Origin: an uncultured Clostridia bacterium | GTDB taxonomy: Bacteria; Bacillota; Clostridia; TANB77; CAG-508 | NCBI GenBank assembly: GCA_947585105.1 | Contig: CANPWV010000009.1 | Span: forward strand, 1-49,755 | Length of the DNA: 49,755 bases | Direction of reading: 5' to 3' | Part shown: positions 1 to 8,002 of the stretch, in pieces | Position numbering within the stretch: position 1 is the stretch's first letter | Layout of the letters: each line of letters begins with the position of its first letter | The notes under the pieces: model-generated | Database searches by the model: none | The model's input: the letters and a program-made list of their open reading frames with translations, nothing else | What the model was told of the DNA's origin: nothing | Position numbers and translations under genes: made by a program

Positions 1-62
1 TTTGTTGTACCAAAAATTAACTCAAAAATTTTTTTTAATATTTTTCAAAAAAATGTTGACAT

Positions 63-1220
63 TTAATAGTTGGTCTTTAAATTCTTTGAATATTTTTTCA
101 ATTCTTTAAAGCAATTATAAGCTTCCCCGACTTCTTTTGTATTTTTTGAAATATACCCTCTTTCTTTTGTTCCTTCAGGCAAGTCCACTATCAATGTACT
201 TTTATCAATTCCGTCCCAACCATTTGCAACGATTTTCAATAATTTAGGATTTTTTTCTTTTACTTCATCATAATCTACATATAATGTTTTTATATTGCTT
301 TGAATATATATTTTCAAAGTTTTATTTTCTTTAAATTGCTTTATTTTATCTTTGCTAAATATAAATATTCTTTCGATGTTTACACCTCGATTTGCAGCTT
401 CCAAATTAATTAATCTAAATTCCATTTCTTGTGGCAACTCTGTCCATTCGTCCTCTAACATAGTAGACGCGCACCATAAATAAGAATCTTTATTTAATTT
501 TTTAAAATAATTATTTATTGCTCTATAAAATTTACCTAATTCTAAATTTTCAGTTCTTCCATTACTATCGAATTCTATTTTCCCGCCATCTGTAGCAATT
601 ACTGTTCCAGTCGTATTTTTAAATCTTAACAGTAAAGTAAGAATATCGTCAGCTATTTCTTTATAATTAATTAGGCAATTTTTATCTTTCGGAATATCTA
701 GAATTAATGTATTTATTTTTAGTCCAACTTCTTTTTTCAATTTATCAGCTAATTTTTTCTCGATTTCATTTCTTTTTGATCTTTTATAATCAACAATTAC
801 TATACTTGTTTCTGAATGTAATTTTTTTGAAAAGTTCGTAATAAACAATTCTTCACTTTTACTCATGTTATCTATTGAAAAATAAATAAGCCCTTCGTAA
901 TATTTAGCAATATTATCTAAATTGTTTCTTAATTCATCAACTTCTCCATATTCTAATATATAGCCTTCTTTATTTATTAGCTCTGATAGATATTCTTTAA
1001 TTTCTTGATTTGCGTTTACAACCATTATTCTTTTAGGTATATTAATATATTTGTAAATACTACTTCTTCTATCAGATGGTTTTACAGTTCCTTCTGGTAT
1101 TTCCCAAACCATACCGCTTTTAATAGCGCCATTTATTCTATTTTCTTTACACAATTTAATTATTCTTCTTTCAGTTATTCCCCATATTTCAGAAAATTGT
1201 TTTGCAGTTAAATATCCCAT
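63..1220 (-). CDS. HTH regulator with degenerate SDR-like domain
   Basis: Residues 1-45 from this start form an excisionase/MerR-type helix-turn-helix (AKQFSEIWGITERRIIKLC, then a WEIPEG turn). The middle part has alternating beta/alpha segments ending in TGTVIATDGGK, which resembles the C-terminal TGxxxxVDGG of short-chain dehydrogenases, but the N-terminal TGxxxGIG cofactor motif is missing. The C-terminal third (LINLEAANRGVNIERIFIF) is unrecognised. I infer a DNA-binding regulator whose dehydrogenase-like fold no longer catalyses. The ATG at 1220 follows AAAGGAGA; an upstream in-frame TTG at 1259 has no ribosome site and lies in the operator region. A promoter and two 11-bp repeats upstream suggest autoregulation. 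The gene reads toward the window edge and no in-frame CGG is present. The role is unknown. Confidence 0.7.
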   Translation of the reverse strand: MGYLTAKQFSEIWGITERRIIKLCKENRINGAIKSGMVWEIPEGTVKPSDRRSSIYKYINIPKRIMVVNANQEIKEYLSELINKEGYILEYGEVDELRNNLDNIAKYYEGLIYFSIDNMSKSEELFITNFSKKLHSETSIVIVDYKRSKRNEIEKKLADKLKKEVGLKINTLILDIPKDKNCLINYKEIADDILTLLLRFKNTTGTVIATDGGKIEFDSNGRTENLELGKFYRAINNYFKKLNKDSYLWCASTMLEDEWTELPQEMEFRLINLEAANRGVNIERIFIFSKDKIKQFKENKTLKIYIQSNIKTLYVDYDEVKEKNPKLLKIVANGWDGIDKSTLIVDLPEGTKERGYISKNTKEVGEAYNCFKELKKYSKNLKTNY

Positions 1221-1249
1221 ATCTATTCTCCTTTGTATATTATTCTTAA

Positions 1250-1297
1250 TTCGGAACAATATCTTATATTCTTATTTTATACTATTTTCGGAACAAT
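1250..1297 (-). promoter_or_regulatory. putative operator: two 11-bp direct repeats
   Basis: ATTGTTCCGAA occurs at 1287-1297 and 1250-1260 (minus strand), 37 bases apart. The first copy lies in the -35/-10 spacer and the second downstream of the -10. This placement suits repression by the adjacent HTH protein. Binding is inferred. Confidence 0.45.
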
Positions 1298-1302
1298 GTC
1301 AA
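1274..1302 (-). promoter_or_regulatory. sigma-A promoter of the HTH regulator gene
   Basis: On the minus strand, TTGACA (1297-1302), 17 bases, then TAAAAT (1274-1279). It lies about 55 bases before the ATG at 1220. Confidence 0.7.
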
Positions 1303-1329
1303 CTTTTTTTAAAAAATTTATAAAAAACA

Positions 1330-1358
1330 AATCCCGTAAGTACTAAACTTACGGGATT
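1330..1358 (-). terminator. terminator of ytfJ
   Basis: A perfect 12-bp stem (1330-1341 with 1347-1358) with a 5-base loop just after the ytfJ stop. On the minus strand it is followed by a T-rich run. Confidence 0.8.
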
Positions 1359-1366
1359 TTAAGATT

Positions 1367-1880
1367 TTATTCGTCTTCTAAATAATCTTCATTATCACTT
1401 TTTACAGTTTCAGTTTTAATCGTCGTTGTTTTTACAGTCTCTTCTTTTTTATCGTCCTCTTCTTCATTTTCAGATTCTTTTTCCTTTTTGCAATCGCAAA
1501 ATTTGCTCAAAATATCTGGAACATAATCAACAATTTTATCAAGAGTTGACGCGTGATTTATCGGCATAAGCTTAATTTGATCTTTGTTAATCACCAAAAA
1601 AGCAACCGGATTAATCGTAACTCCGTGCGCCACTTCCGCCACCAAATGGAAGTCTGTATTGCATCTCCTCTTCTTTTTCCTTTTTCTTATATTCGTTTAA
1701 AGTTTCTGTATTAAACTCGCTTCCACCTGCCGCAAATCCAAAGCAAACCTTAGAAATCGGAATTATCATAACATCTCCAGAAGTTTCAATAGGCTCACCA
1801 ATTATAGTATTTACATCAACCATGTCTTGAATGCTGTTCATAGCGGTTCTCATAAGCCCTTCAATAGGATGTTCACTCAT
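1367..1880 (-). CDS. ytfJ: GerW/YtfJ-family sporulation protein (one CGGA +1 site)
   Basis: The protein is 170 aa when CGGA at 1622-1625 is read as one Gly. The N-terminal part (HPIEGLMRTAMNSIQDMVD, then GEPIETSGDVMIIPISKV) and the glycine-rich PFGGGSGAG followed by VTINPVAFLVI are typical of the YtfJ/GerW family, which acts in spore formation or germination. Read strictly in triplets the frame stops a few codons after the glycine-rich segment, and the conserved rest appears in the +1 frame. The C-terminus is acidic and low in complexity. A DUF2953 gene lies directly upstream, the same pairing as ytfI-ytfJ in Bacillus. Confidence 0.88.
1622..1625 (-). other. CGGA +1 recoding site in ytfJ
   Basis: In-frame CGG follows GCA (Ala). 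Reading CGGA as Gly86 joins GGSGA to GVTINPVAF, the expected family sequence. Confidence 0.92.
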
Positions 1881-1936
1881 ACTAAAAATTCTCCTTTACT
1901 ACACAATTTTATTTTTATTATGCGTAAATTTTTTGT

Positions 1937-2440
1937 TTATATTCTAAAATTTATTTTTAATAACCTTAAAAGCTTCACTGTTACTGAAAAATTTCCTTTA
2001 AAATTTATATAAAATTTATTATATTCTGGCAAAACTTCATATCTCAAATTTTCTGATTTTAACCTATTCCTAACCAAATTTGGAAAAAGGCTTGAAAATA
2101 GTACAATTGCTAAATTCGTTAAAGTAAGATCAATTAATCCAATTTTCAAATTGAAATTTACTTTTTCTAAATCAAGTTTTAAATCTTTTAGTAATTTAAA
2201 AGTATCTTTGTCTATCTTTTTAATTTTATTTGTATTTATATTAAGCTTTTTTCCAAATAATTTTAAACCAAATCTATCAAGTTTCAAAAACAAAACTTTA
2301 ATTTTTCCAAACAATTTTAAAGATATAATTATTTTGAAATTATAATCTTTGTCAGTTATATAAATTTCGCGCAAATCAACTTCAACTCTAGAAAAAATTA
2401 TTCCAATTAAAATCAAAGCTAATAAAAAAACTAACCACAT
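1937..2440 (-). CDS. DUF2953 membrane-anchored protein (YtfI-like)
   Basis: A 167-aa protein with one N-terminal membrane segment (MWLVFLLALILIGIIF) and a basic, beta-rich remainder that matches the DUF2953/YtfI pattern. Function is unknown. Its position directly before ytfJ repeats the Bacillus/Clostridia arrangement and suggests a sporulation link, which is inference. The ATG follows a GGAGAAA ribosome site. It has no in-frame CGG and is probably co-transcribed with ytfJ. Confidence 0.75.
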   Translation of the reverse strand: MWLVFLLALILIGIIFSRVEVDLREIYITDKDYNFKIIISLKLFGKIKVLFLKLDRFGLKLFGKKLNINTNKIKKIDKDTFKLLKDLKLDLEKVNFNLKIGLIDLTLTNLAIVLFSSLFPNLVRNRLKSENLRYEVLPEYNKFYINFKGNFSVTVKLLRLLKINFRI

Positions 2441-2499
2441 TGATTTTCTCCTTATGGCTAGTTTTTCCTATATTTTCCTATTTTATACTTATGAAAATT

Positions 2500-2940
2500 T
2501 TAATATTCATTAAAAGTACAACCATCTCTTACTATTAATTGAGATCTAACTTCGTCTTTGGTTAATCCAATTAGATTTTCTTCATTAAACATTACAGTCA
2601 ATTCGTCAATAATAGTTAGATTTTCCATTTTAGCTTCTTTCCAATTTTCATAATTTTCATTTGCAATTTCTTTATTATCAAATTTCCAAATAAATCTACC
2701 ATCAACGCAAATTCCGTTATTATCAAAAGTATAAATTGTTTTTATTGAATCAATTCCATCATCTTCCTTGTCTGATACAACATCACCTATCATATATGTA
2801 TAAGGCGTTTTTACTTCTACTTTTGCTTCTTGCGTTTTTTCGGTTTTATTACTTTTCTTTTCTCCTAAAAAATATCCCCCAACAAAACTTATTGCAATTA
2901 ATAAAATTACTATTAAACTCATTAAAAATCTTTTATTCAT
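2500..2940 (-). CDS. small N-terminally anchored extracytoplasmic protein, unknown
   Basis: The start at 2940 (MNKRFLMSLIV) follows AAAGGAGGAATCGTT; an earlier in-frame ATG at 2961 overlaps the ribosome site and is unlikely. The protein is about 146 aa: a membrane segment or uncleaved signal (residues 4-26), a Lys/Glu linker, then a soluble domain with a C-terminal GLTKDEVRSQL stretch that recalls SmpA/BamE-like folds only loosely. There is no lipobox Cys. I do not recognise the family. Confidence 0.6.
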   Translation of the reverse strand: MNKRFLMSLIVILLIAISFVGGYFLGEKKSNKTEKTQEAKVEVKTPYTYMIGDVVSDKEDDGIDSIKTIYTFDNNGICVDGRFIWKFDNKEIANENYENWKEAKMENLTIIDELTVMFNEENLIGLTKDEVRSQLIVRDGCTFNEY

Positions 2941-3016
2941 AACGATTCCTCCTTTGTTCAACTATACTTTAATTATATAATCTTTTTAATATACTGTCAA
3001 ATTCAGTATATAAAAG

Positions 3017-3036
3017 CCGAATCCAAATGGATTCGG
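3017..3036 (-). terminator. terminator of the 3110-3628 gene
   Basis: Perfect 8-bp stem CCGAATCC/GGATTCGG with a 4-base loop, followed on the minus strand by CTTTTATA. Confidence 0.6.
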
Positions 3037-3038
3037 TC

Positions 3039-3659
3039 GAATAGAGCACATGATACCAAAAATTACTAAAACTTAAATTTTTAAATACATTGCTTTTGTC
3101 TTTTTAAAGTTATTTTTTCTTACCCCATAGTCCAACAACAGCATAGTACTGATCAGTTGGCCAAATCCAATTCTTAGAACTGATTTTGAACTCCAATGTA
3201 TCACCACCTGTTGGTGCCGACTCAGTTGTTAGATTTCCCAATGCATAGTATGCCATGGTTCCTGAAGAATCAACAGTATATTCGACTTTATTATGGACAG
3301 GTTTTCTGGTACTTTCAAAATAAAAAACCTCTCCAGTATGACTACTATCAGTCACATTCCAAATCCGAAGACCAACCATTGTAACCTTATAGTCACGAAA
3401 AGCCTCAATTATGTTGATTGTCACCAAGTCAGAATAATAAAAGTCTCCAGTCTCACCAACGCCCATGCCATGCAAACCATCAACCGGAGATGCCAGAACA
3501 GCAATAAGTTCTACATCATCTGAAGTGACAGACTTATCAATCTCAACTCCAGTCGCTGACACAGACATTGTTGAATAAAACGTCATAACCACGATAAGAA
3601 TCGTAATCATAAAATGCCTAAACTTCATTGTTTCCTCCATTCTATCTCGTGCTCTATTC
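3039..3659. repeat. 11-bp perfect inverted repeats flanking an accessory gene
   Basis: GAATAGAGCAC at 3039-3049 and its exact reverse complement at 3649-3659 bracket the 3110-3628 gene and its terminator; the promoter lies just outside. They could mark an inserted unit. Chance similarity is possible at this length. Confidence 0.35.
3110..3628 (-). CDS. secreted accessory protein with an in-frame CGG (rule exception)
   Basis: A 172-aa protein starting at 3628 after GGAGGAAACA. It has an N-terminal signal peptide (MKFRHFMITILIVVMTFYST, likely cleavage near SVSATG) and a beta-rich domain ending in YYAVVGLWGKKK. The family is not recognised. Base composition is clearly higher in GC than its neighbours. 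Codon 88 is CGG (3365-3367, in GLRIW). Read as Arg the frame stays open to the stop; read as a CGGA quadruplet it would end four codons later. It therefore makes sense only in the standard code, which suggests recent transfer. It has its own promoter and terminator. Confidence 0.6.
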   Translation of the reverse strand: MKFRHFMITILIVVMTFYSTMSVSATGVEIDKSVTSDDVELIAVLASPVDGLHGMGVGETGDFYYSDLVTINIIEAFRDYKVTMVGLRIWNVTDSSHTGEVFYFESTRKPVHNKVEYTVDSSGTMAYYALGNLTTESAPTGGDTLEFKISSKNWIWPTDQYYAVVGLWGKKK

Positions 3660-3698
3660 ATGTTGCCAAAATATCTTTCGATATGTTTGAACAGAATT

Positions 3699-3727
3699 AT
3701 TATATAAACATTAATATTGAATATCAA
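3699..3727 (-). promoter_or_regulatory. promoter of the 3110-3628 gene
   Basis: On the minus strand, TTGATA (3722-3727), 17 bases, TATAAT (3699-3704), immediately before the gene and separate from the upstream pseudopilin. Confidence 0.6.
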
Positions 3728-3741
3728 TATAAGAGTTAAAA

Positions 3742-4920
3742 TCAATTTAAAATTTTTATTGAAGTATCCGCATTTAATCCACTCATATCTTTACTATTAT
3801 CTATTTTTATTCCTGAATTTAAGCTTATTACTAATCTAATTCCTTTCTCTCCATTAGTAACTCCATTAACTCCGCCATAAGCTTCTAAAGCCCAAAGTGC
3901 GTTTTTCCAATAATTAGCACCACCTAAATAATACCCTTCTTCAATATCTATTAAATCTTCATAATATTTTTTCCAACAAGATGATTCTCGTTCTAGGTTT
4001 TCATTATCAAAAAATTTAGTTTCGATTTCTGTCATTTTTTGCACTTTATTATTTCCAACGATTTTACTATATAATAGTTCAAATTCATTTACTTGATCAT
4101 ATTTATCTGTTATAATCTCTTCTTCCGGATAAGAACAATTTCCACACCCAAAAGCATGTATTCCTTTTTCTAAATTTATATAATCATTTAAAAAAACTAA
4201 ATTTAAATTATCACTAGAAAATCCATTATATGTAAAGCCTTCTGTTTTCTCATTTTCTGAAATCATAATTGTTTTATTTAAATCTGCAAAATTGTCTATT
4301 GCCAAACTAGCTAAATTTGTGTATTTATAGGCAATTGGACATCCAGCTGATATTAATTGTATAGTGCCAGTACTTCCTGAACCTGTTTTATTCAAAACTC
4401 TCCAACCTGATAATTCATTTTCATTATTGAATTTTTTAAAAGTTTCATAACTTAAATTAATATCTACATATTGTCCTATCTCTACTCTATCAACTAAATA
4501 ATCACTTGACTCAATTTTTCCATCTTTTAATGATACTACTTCTCCACTTTTTTTTATTTGTAATTCATGATTTTGATATTTTATCATTACTGGCAAATCT
4601 ACAATTTGATCTGTATTTGATAATTTTATATATTTATTATTATCTTTTATTTCAACTTCATTTATATTGTTTCTTAAATTAAAATTTAATTTAGAAATAT
4701 CAATTTTTCCAAACTCGTCAAAGCTTCCCAAAACTTCTGTAGAAATTTTTTCTTTTGCAACTTCTATATTAGTTTTTTCAGCAGACTTTGAAGAATTATC
4801 TACAACTCCATTTTCTTTTAATATAAAAGGAATACTAACTCCAACTAAAATAATTAAAACTATAATTGTTATTACTAATATCAAAATGGTTACACCATTT
4901 TTGGTTTTAAAATATTTCAT
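3742..4920 (-). CDS. type IV pilin-like (pseudopilin) protein
   Basis: About 392 aa. The N-terminus KTKNG/VTILILVITIIVLI is a class III-signal-like prepilin leader with a long hydrophobic helix, but position 5 of the mature form is Ile instead of the canonical Glu. This variant is common in Clostridia. After the helix comes KENGVVDNS and a large extracellular domain with a GWRVLNKTGSGSTGTIQLISAG segment, then a pair of Cys (FGCGNCS). The start at 4920 has GAGGGG upstream; a TTG at 4938 overlaps that site. Likely surface-exposed; the exact machine is unknown. A related pseudopilin lies at 43384-44010. Confidence 0.7.
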   Translation of the reverse strand: MKYFKTKNGVTILILVITIIVLIILVGVSIPFILKENGVVDNSSKSAEKTNIEVAKEKISTEVLGSFDEFGKIDISKLNFNLRNNINEVEIKDNNKYIKLSNTDQIVDLPVMIKYQNHELQIKKSGEVVSLKDGKIESSDYLVDRVEIGQYVDINLSYETFKKFNNENELSGWRVLNKTGSGSTGTIQLISAGCPIAYKYTNLASLAIDNFADLNKTIMISENEKTEGFTYNGFSSDNLNLVFLNDYINLEKGIHAFGCGNCSYPEEEIITDKYDQVNEFELLYSKIVGNNKVQKMTEIETKFFDNENLERESSCWKKYYEDLIDIEEGYYLGGANYWKNALWALEAYGGVNGVTNGEKGIRLVISLNSGIKIDNSKDMSGLNADTSIKILN

Positions 4921-4946
4921 AATAAATATTCCCCTCAAAAATATTT

Positions 4947-5729
4947 TTATACCAACGAAACATTGTTATCGTCTAAATTTCTTTTTCTCTTTGAAATAAC
5001 AATATCTCCAAATAATTCTTGTTGCTCTGTCAAAACTTTATTTCTTCTACTTAGTTCCAAAACACTTGTAAAGGCTGTAACTACTTCAGCTTTAGGTTTT
5101 TCATCAATAGAAAACAAATTATTAAAAATAAAGTTTGGCTTTCTTATTAATTCTCTATAAATCTCTTTTACTTTATCTGTAACACTGTACTCATCATAAA
5201 CAGCAATTTTTTTAATATTATCTTTAAATTCATTTTGCTTATCTTTGTTTCTTTGTAAAAGACTCCTATAAGCCTTTTCAATATCATCTACCGAAAATTT
5301 AGTTTCTACAATTTGCTTTGGAAGTTCAATTTTCTCTGGAAATTTTGACATCCTTTTAGAAAACTCTTCAAATCTTCCTTTTAAATTTTTAGAAACTTCT
5401 TTATATTTTTTATATTCAATAATTCTTCTAATAAGCTCTTCTTCAGTTATTTCAGCTTCGTCTTGAGCAACTTTTGGCAAAAGCCCTTTTGATTTAATTA
5501 ACAAAAGAGTTGAAGCCATAACCAAAAATTCACTAGCAATTTCAAGGTTTAGCTGTTCTCCAATATTTAAGTATTCCAAATATTGATCAGCTATTTTATC
5601 TAGTGAAACCTCGTAAATATCTACTTTGTCTTTATCTATTAAATAGCAAAGTAAATCAAGCGGACCTTCAAAATTGTCTAGCTTTAGTTCATATTTAGTT
5701 GATTCTAATGATAAAATTCTATTGTCCAT
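4947..5729 (-). CDS. scpA: segregation and condensation protein A
   Basis: A 260-aa kleisin of the bacterial SMC-ScpAB condensin. The N-terminus KLDNFEGPLDLLCYLIDKDKVDIYEVSLDKIADQYLEYL is the characteristic ScpA signature, followed by ASEFLVMASTLLLIKSKGLLP. The C-terminal winged-helix region (VVTAFTSVLELSRRNKV) contacts the SMC head. The length is normal for the family. The ATG has an AGGAAA ribosome site. No scpB follows here; small envelope genes and ytfJ lie downstream on the same strand. Confidence 0.93.
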   Translation of the reverse strand: MDNRILSLESTKYELKLDNFEGPLDLLCYLIDKDKVDIYEVSLDKIADQYLEYLNIGEQLNLEIASEFLVMASTLLLIKSKGLLPKVAQDEAEITEEELIRRIIEYKKYKEVSKNLKGRFEEFSKRMSKFPEKIELPKQIVETKFSVDDIEKAYRSLLQRNKDKQNEFKDNIKKIAVYDEYSVTDKVKEIYRELIRKPNFIFNNLFSIDEKPKAEVVTAFTSVLELSRRNKVLTEQQELFGDIVISKRKRNLDDNNVSLV

Positions 5730-5843
5730 ATTATTTCCTATCTCTAGCTTATTTTCACGAACATATTATATAAATTAAATTTTTAATTGTCAATACACAA
5801 AAATATATAAAAAATAACTCCAAATATCTCCTGTCTACGTGAC

Positions 5844-5872
5844 TTGTATTGATTAAATATATCTTGTATAAT
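5844..5872 (+). promoter_or_regulatory. promoter of the small XRE regulator
   Basis: TTGTAT (5844-5849), 17 bases, TATAAT (5867-5872), 35 bases before the ATG. Confidence 0.6.
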
Positions 5873-5907
5873 ATAAGTATAAAATTTTTACAGAAAGGAG
5901 CTAATCT

Positions 5908-6150
5908 ATGTTACAACTTAATGTTGAGCATCTATTAGAACAAAAAGGCAAAACAAAATATTGGTTATGGAAAAGAACAAATCTTACATATACCAATTTT
6001 GATAACCTAATTAAAAATAGAACAAAATCTATTAGATACGCAAATTTAGAAAAATTATGTTCTGCTTTAGAATGTACACCAAATGATTTATTCATAGAAG
6101 TTGATGAAAGTCAAGTTAAGAAAAGTAAACCAAAAAAGAGAAAAAGATAA
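5908..6150 (+). CDS. small Cro/C1-type (XRE) HTH regulator
   Basis: An 80-aa protein with one helix-turn-helix covering most of the chain (HLLEQKGKTKYWLWKRTNLT, then LEKLCSALECTPNDLF), matching the short YozG-like Cro/C1 family that lacks a sensor domain. The C-terminus is strongly basic (KKSKPKKRKR). The ATG follows AGAAAGGAG. It is a single-gene unit between its own promoter and a terminator shared with pyrH. The target is unknown. Confidence 0.82.
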   Translation: MLQLNVEHLLEQKGKTKYWLWKRTNLTYTNFDNLIKNRTKSIRYANLEKLCSALECTPNDLFIEVDESQVKKSKPKKRKR

Positions 6151-6174
6151 AGGCCTTAACGGCTTTTATCTTTT
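6142..6174. terminator. bidirectional terminator between the XRE gene and pyrH
   Basis: A 14-bp near-perfect stem (6142-6155 with 6161-6174, one G-T mismatch) flanked by A and T runs, suitable for both converging genes. Confidence 0.7.
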
Positions 6175-6179
6175 TTATT

Positions 6180-6914
6180 TTAATACATTTCTGTTTTACA
6201 ATCTCTTCCAAGATATGTTCCAATATTTCTTCCTTCACATATATCTAAAATTGAATTTTTCTGGTTAAAATCAAATATATACATTGGCATATTGTAATCT
6301 TTTGCTAAAATATAAGCTGATTGATCTACAACTTTTAGCTCTTTTTCAATTGCTTCATCATAAGAAACAGTTTTATATCTTTTTGCATCTGGATTAGTAT
6401 TTGGATTATCTGTGTAAACTCCATCTGTTCCTTGCTTTGCCATTAAAACTACATCTGCTCTAATTTCTACAGCTCTTTGTAAAGAAGCGTAATCAGTAGT
6501 TACATAAGGTTGACCAATTCCTCCTCCAAACACTACTATTTTTCCTTTATCTAAATGATGAACAGCTCTTAATCTTATATATGGCTCTGCAACAGTATCC
6601 ATAGGAATTGCGGTCATTACTCTTAAATCATGAGCACCTTTTGAAACTAAAGCACCTCTTAAAATTAAGCTATTTATTATTGTAGCCATCATTCCGATAT
6701 TATCAGCTTCAGCCCTTTCTATATTCCAATCTTCGGCTGTTCTTCCTCTGAAAATATTTCCTCCGCCTATTAAAACAGCGATTTCAACTCCAGCTTCACT
6801 AGCTCTAATAATTTCATCTGTAATTCTGTCTAAAGATTCTTTATCAAATCCGAAATCGCCTTTTCCTGATAAGGCTCCACCACTTACTTTTAATAAAATT
6901 CTTTTATACTTCAT
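6180..6914 (-). CDS. pyrH: UMP kinase
   Basis: PyrH converts UMP to UDP with ATP in pyrimidine synthesis. The start at 6914 (MKYKRILLKVSGGALSG) follows AGAAAGGAAA. Visible amino-acid-kinase motifs are KVSGGAL at the N-terminus, IGGGNIFRGR, the uridylate-binding stretch with TDYASLQRAVEIRADVVLMA, and TDGVYTDNPNTNPDA. The 244-aa length is normal. In most Firmicutes pyrH sits in rpsB-tsf-pyrH-frr; here frr is 25 kb away and pyrH stands alone with its own promoter. Confidence 0.96.
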   Translation of the reverse strand: MKYKRILLKVSGGALSGKGDFGFDKESLDRITDEIIRASEAGVEIAVLIGGGNIFRGRTAEDWNIERAEADNIGMMATIINSLILRGALVSKGAHDLRVMTAIPMDTVAEPYIRLRAVHHLDKGKIVVFGGGIGQPYVTTDYASLQRAVEIRADVVLMAKQGTDGVYTDNPNTNPDAKRYKTVSYDEAIEKELKVVDQSAYILAKDYNMPMYIFDFNQKNSILDICEGRNIGTYLGRDCKTEMY

Positions 6915-6940
6915 AATATTTTCCTTTCTCATTTTTTTAT

Positions 6941-6970
6941 ATATTATCATTTAAGTAAATTTCTTGTCAA
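6941..6970 (-). promoter_or_regulatory. promoter of pyrH
   Basis: On the minus strand, TTGACA (6965-6970), 18 bases, TAATAT (6941-6946). Confidence 0.6.
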
Positions 6971-6999
6971 TAAATGTCGAAGAAAAAATTTTTATTTTT

Positions 7000-7028
7000 T
7001 TGACAATGTAATAATTTAATAGTATAAT
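7000..7028 (+). promoter_or_regulatory. consensus promoter of the 7118-7489 cassette
   Basis: TTGACA (7000-7005), 17 bases, TATAAT (7023-7028). The leader that follows contains a GGAAATCT/AGATTTCC hairpin near 7038-7064 and a short AGTCC/GGACT hairpin near 7082-7095. Confidence 0.75.
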
Positions 7029-7117
7029 AAAAGGTAGGTTTAGGAAATCTTTGAAGAGATTTCCAAAAGCTATTTATCTTACAGTCCGATGGACTAAAAA
7101 CGAAAGGAACTACAACA

Positions 7118-7489
7118 ATGGGAAAAACAACAAATGCTGTGGCTGTCGCCACAAAAGAGGAACGGAACTCGTCATTTTCTTTAGACCTGTTTAGGAAACA
7201 GATAAACTTTTTAGTAGAATCTATTGAATATGCAATGAGCCTCAAAGAAAATGTGCCAACCGACGTTGAACCGCTCATTATGAAGCGATTTGGTTCAAGC
7301 GATTCGTACTATGATGTAAATATCATAGTACATTGCTACTTTGAACAGTCAGTCGTGACTAAAGCGGTTGACATTCTCAAGACGAGAAAAATTCCTAATT
7401 CTTGGGGAAACTTTAACCCCGAGATTGTGGTTGATGAAAACAAAATGGTCACCGCGCTTAAAATAAAAAGAATTAAAACGCGAATCTAA
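7118..7489 (+). CDS. accessory protein, unknown, with an in-frame CGG (rule exception)
   Basis: A 123-aa cytoplasmic protein of no family I recognise. The ATG follows GAAAGGAAC. Base composition is visibly higher in GC than the flanking genes, with codons such as GTC, CTC and GAC. Codon 16 is CGG (7163-7165, EERNSS). Read as a CGGA quadruplet the frame ends eight codons later, so the ORF works only if CGG means Arg or if translation starts downstream. It sits between pyrH and a small membrane gene as a self-contained unit with a consensus promoter, structured leader and strong terminator. Probable recent acquisition. Confidence 0.55.
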   Translation: MGKTTNAVAVATKEERNSSFSLDLFRKQINFLVESIEYAMSLKENVPTDVEPLIMKRFGSSDSYYDVNIIVHCYFEQSVVTKAVDILKTRKIPNSWGNFNPEIVVDENKMVTALKIKRIKTRI

Positions 7490-7509
7490 CCCACAGCCAC
7501 ACCTTTCAC

Positions 7510-7532
7510 ACGCCTCCCACTAAAGGAGGCGT
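7510..7532 (+). terminator. terminator of the 7118-7489 cassette
   Basis: Perfect 8-bp stem ACGCCTCC/GGAGGCGT with a 7-base loop, followed by a T-rich run. Confidence 0.85.
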
Positions 7533-7562
7533 TTATTTTTTTATAATTTTTATTTTTAGATA

Positions 7563-7591
7563 TTGAATTAAAAAAATCTATATGATATAAT
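7563..7591 (+). promoter_or_regulatory. promoter of the 7627-7971 gene
   Basis: TTGAAT (7563-7568), 17 bases, TATAAT (7586-7591). Confidence 0.65.
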
Positions 7592-7626
7592 TTTTTCGAA
7601 TTAACGAAAGAAACGAGGAAAAATTT

Positions 7627-7971
7627 TTGGAATTTTTAGCAATACTACTAATTTTAGGAATTTTAATATTACTATTACTTGTAATAGCTATCTACCAGAT
7701 AAAGTCTGCTGGTATGAATGTTAAAGACTTTTGGACTTTTATTAAAGCAAACGATACCTTAGATAAATTATATGCTTTTTCTAGAAAATATAAACAACTT
7801 TCACCACAACAACAAATTATTTTCTTACATGAAGCTGAAACGATTTTTGACGCCTTTGACAAAGTTCCAAACGCTCTTTGGGAAGATGAATATAATAAAT
7901 ATATGGAAATTCTTAGCAAATATAAAGATATAAAAGTTTTAAGATGGAAAGAAACATCAACTTCAAAATAA
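7627..7971 (+). CDS. small membrane-anchored protein, unknown
   Basis: 114 aa with one N-terminal membrane helix (residues 2-25, EFLAILLILGILILLLLVIA) and a helical cytoplasmic part (KDFWTFIKANDTLDKLYAFSRKYKQL, then PQQQIIFLHEAETIFDAFDK). It uses a TTG start at 7627 after GAGGAAA; there is no ATG that keeps the membrane helix. Family not recognised. Single-gene unit converging on hisS. Confidence 0.6.
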   Translation: MEFLAILLILGILILLLLVIAIYQIKSAGMNVKDFWTFIKANDTLDKLYAFSRKYKQLSPQQQIIFLHEAETIFDAFDKVPNALWEDEYNKYMEILSKYKDIKVLRWKETSTSK

Positions 7972-7999
7972 AGAACCTTAAAAAAATTAAGGTTCTTTA
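7969..7999. terminator. bidirectional terminator between the small membrane gene and hisS
   Basis: A perfect 12-bp stem (7969-7980 with 7988-7999), 7-base loop, T-rich on both strands. The left arm starts at the TAA of the upstream gene. Confidence 0.8.
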
Positions 8000-8002
8000 T
8001 TT

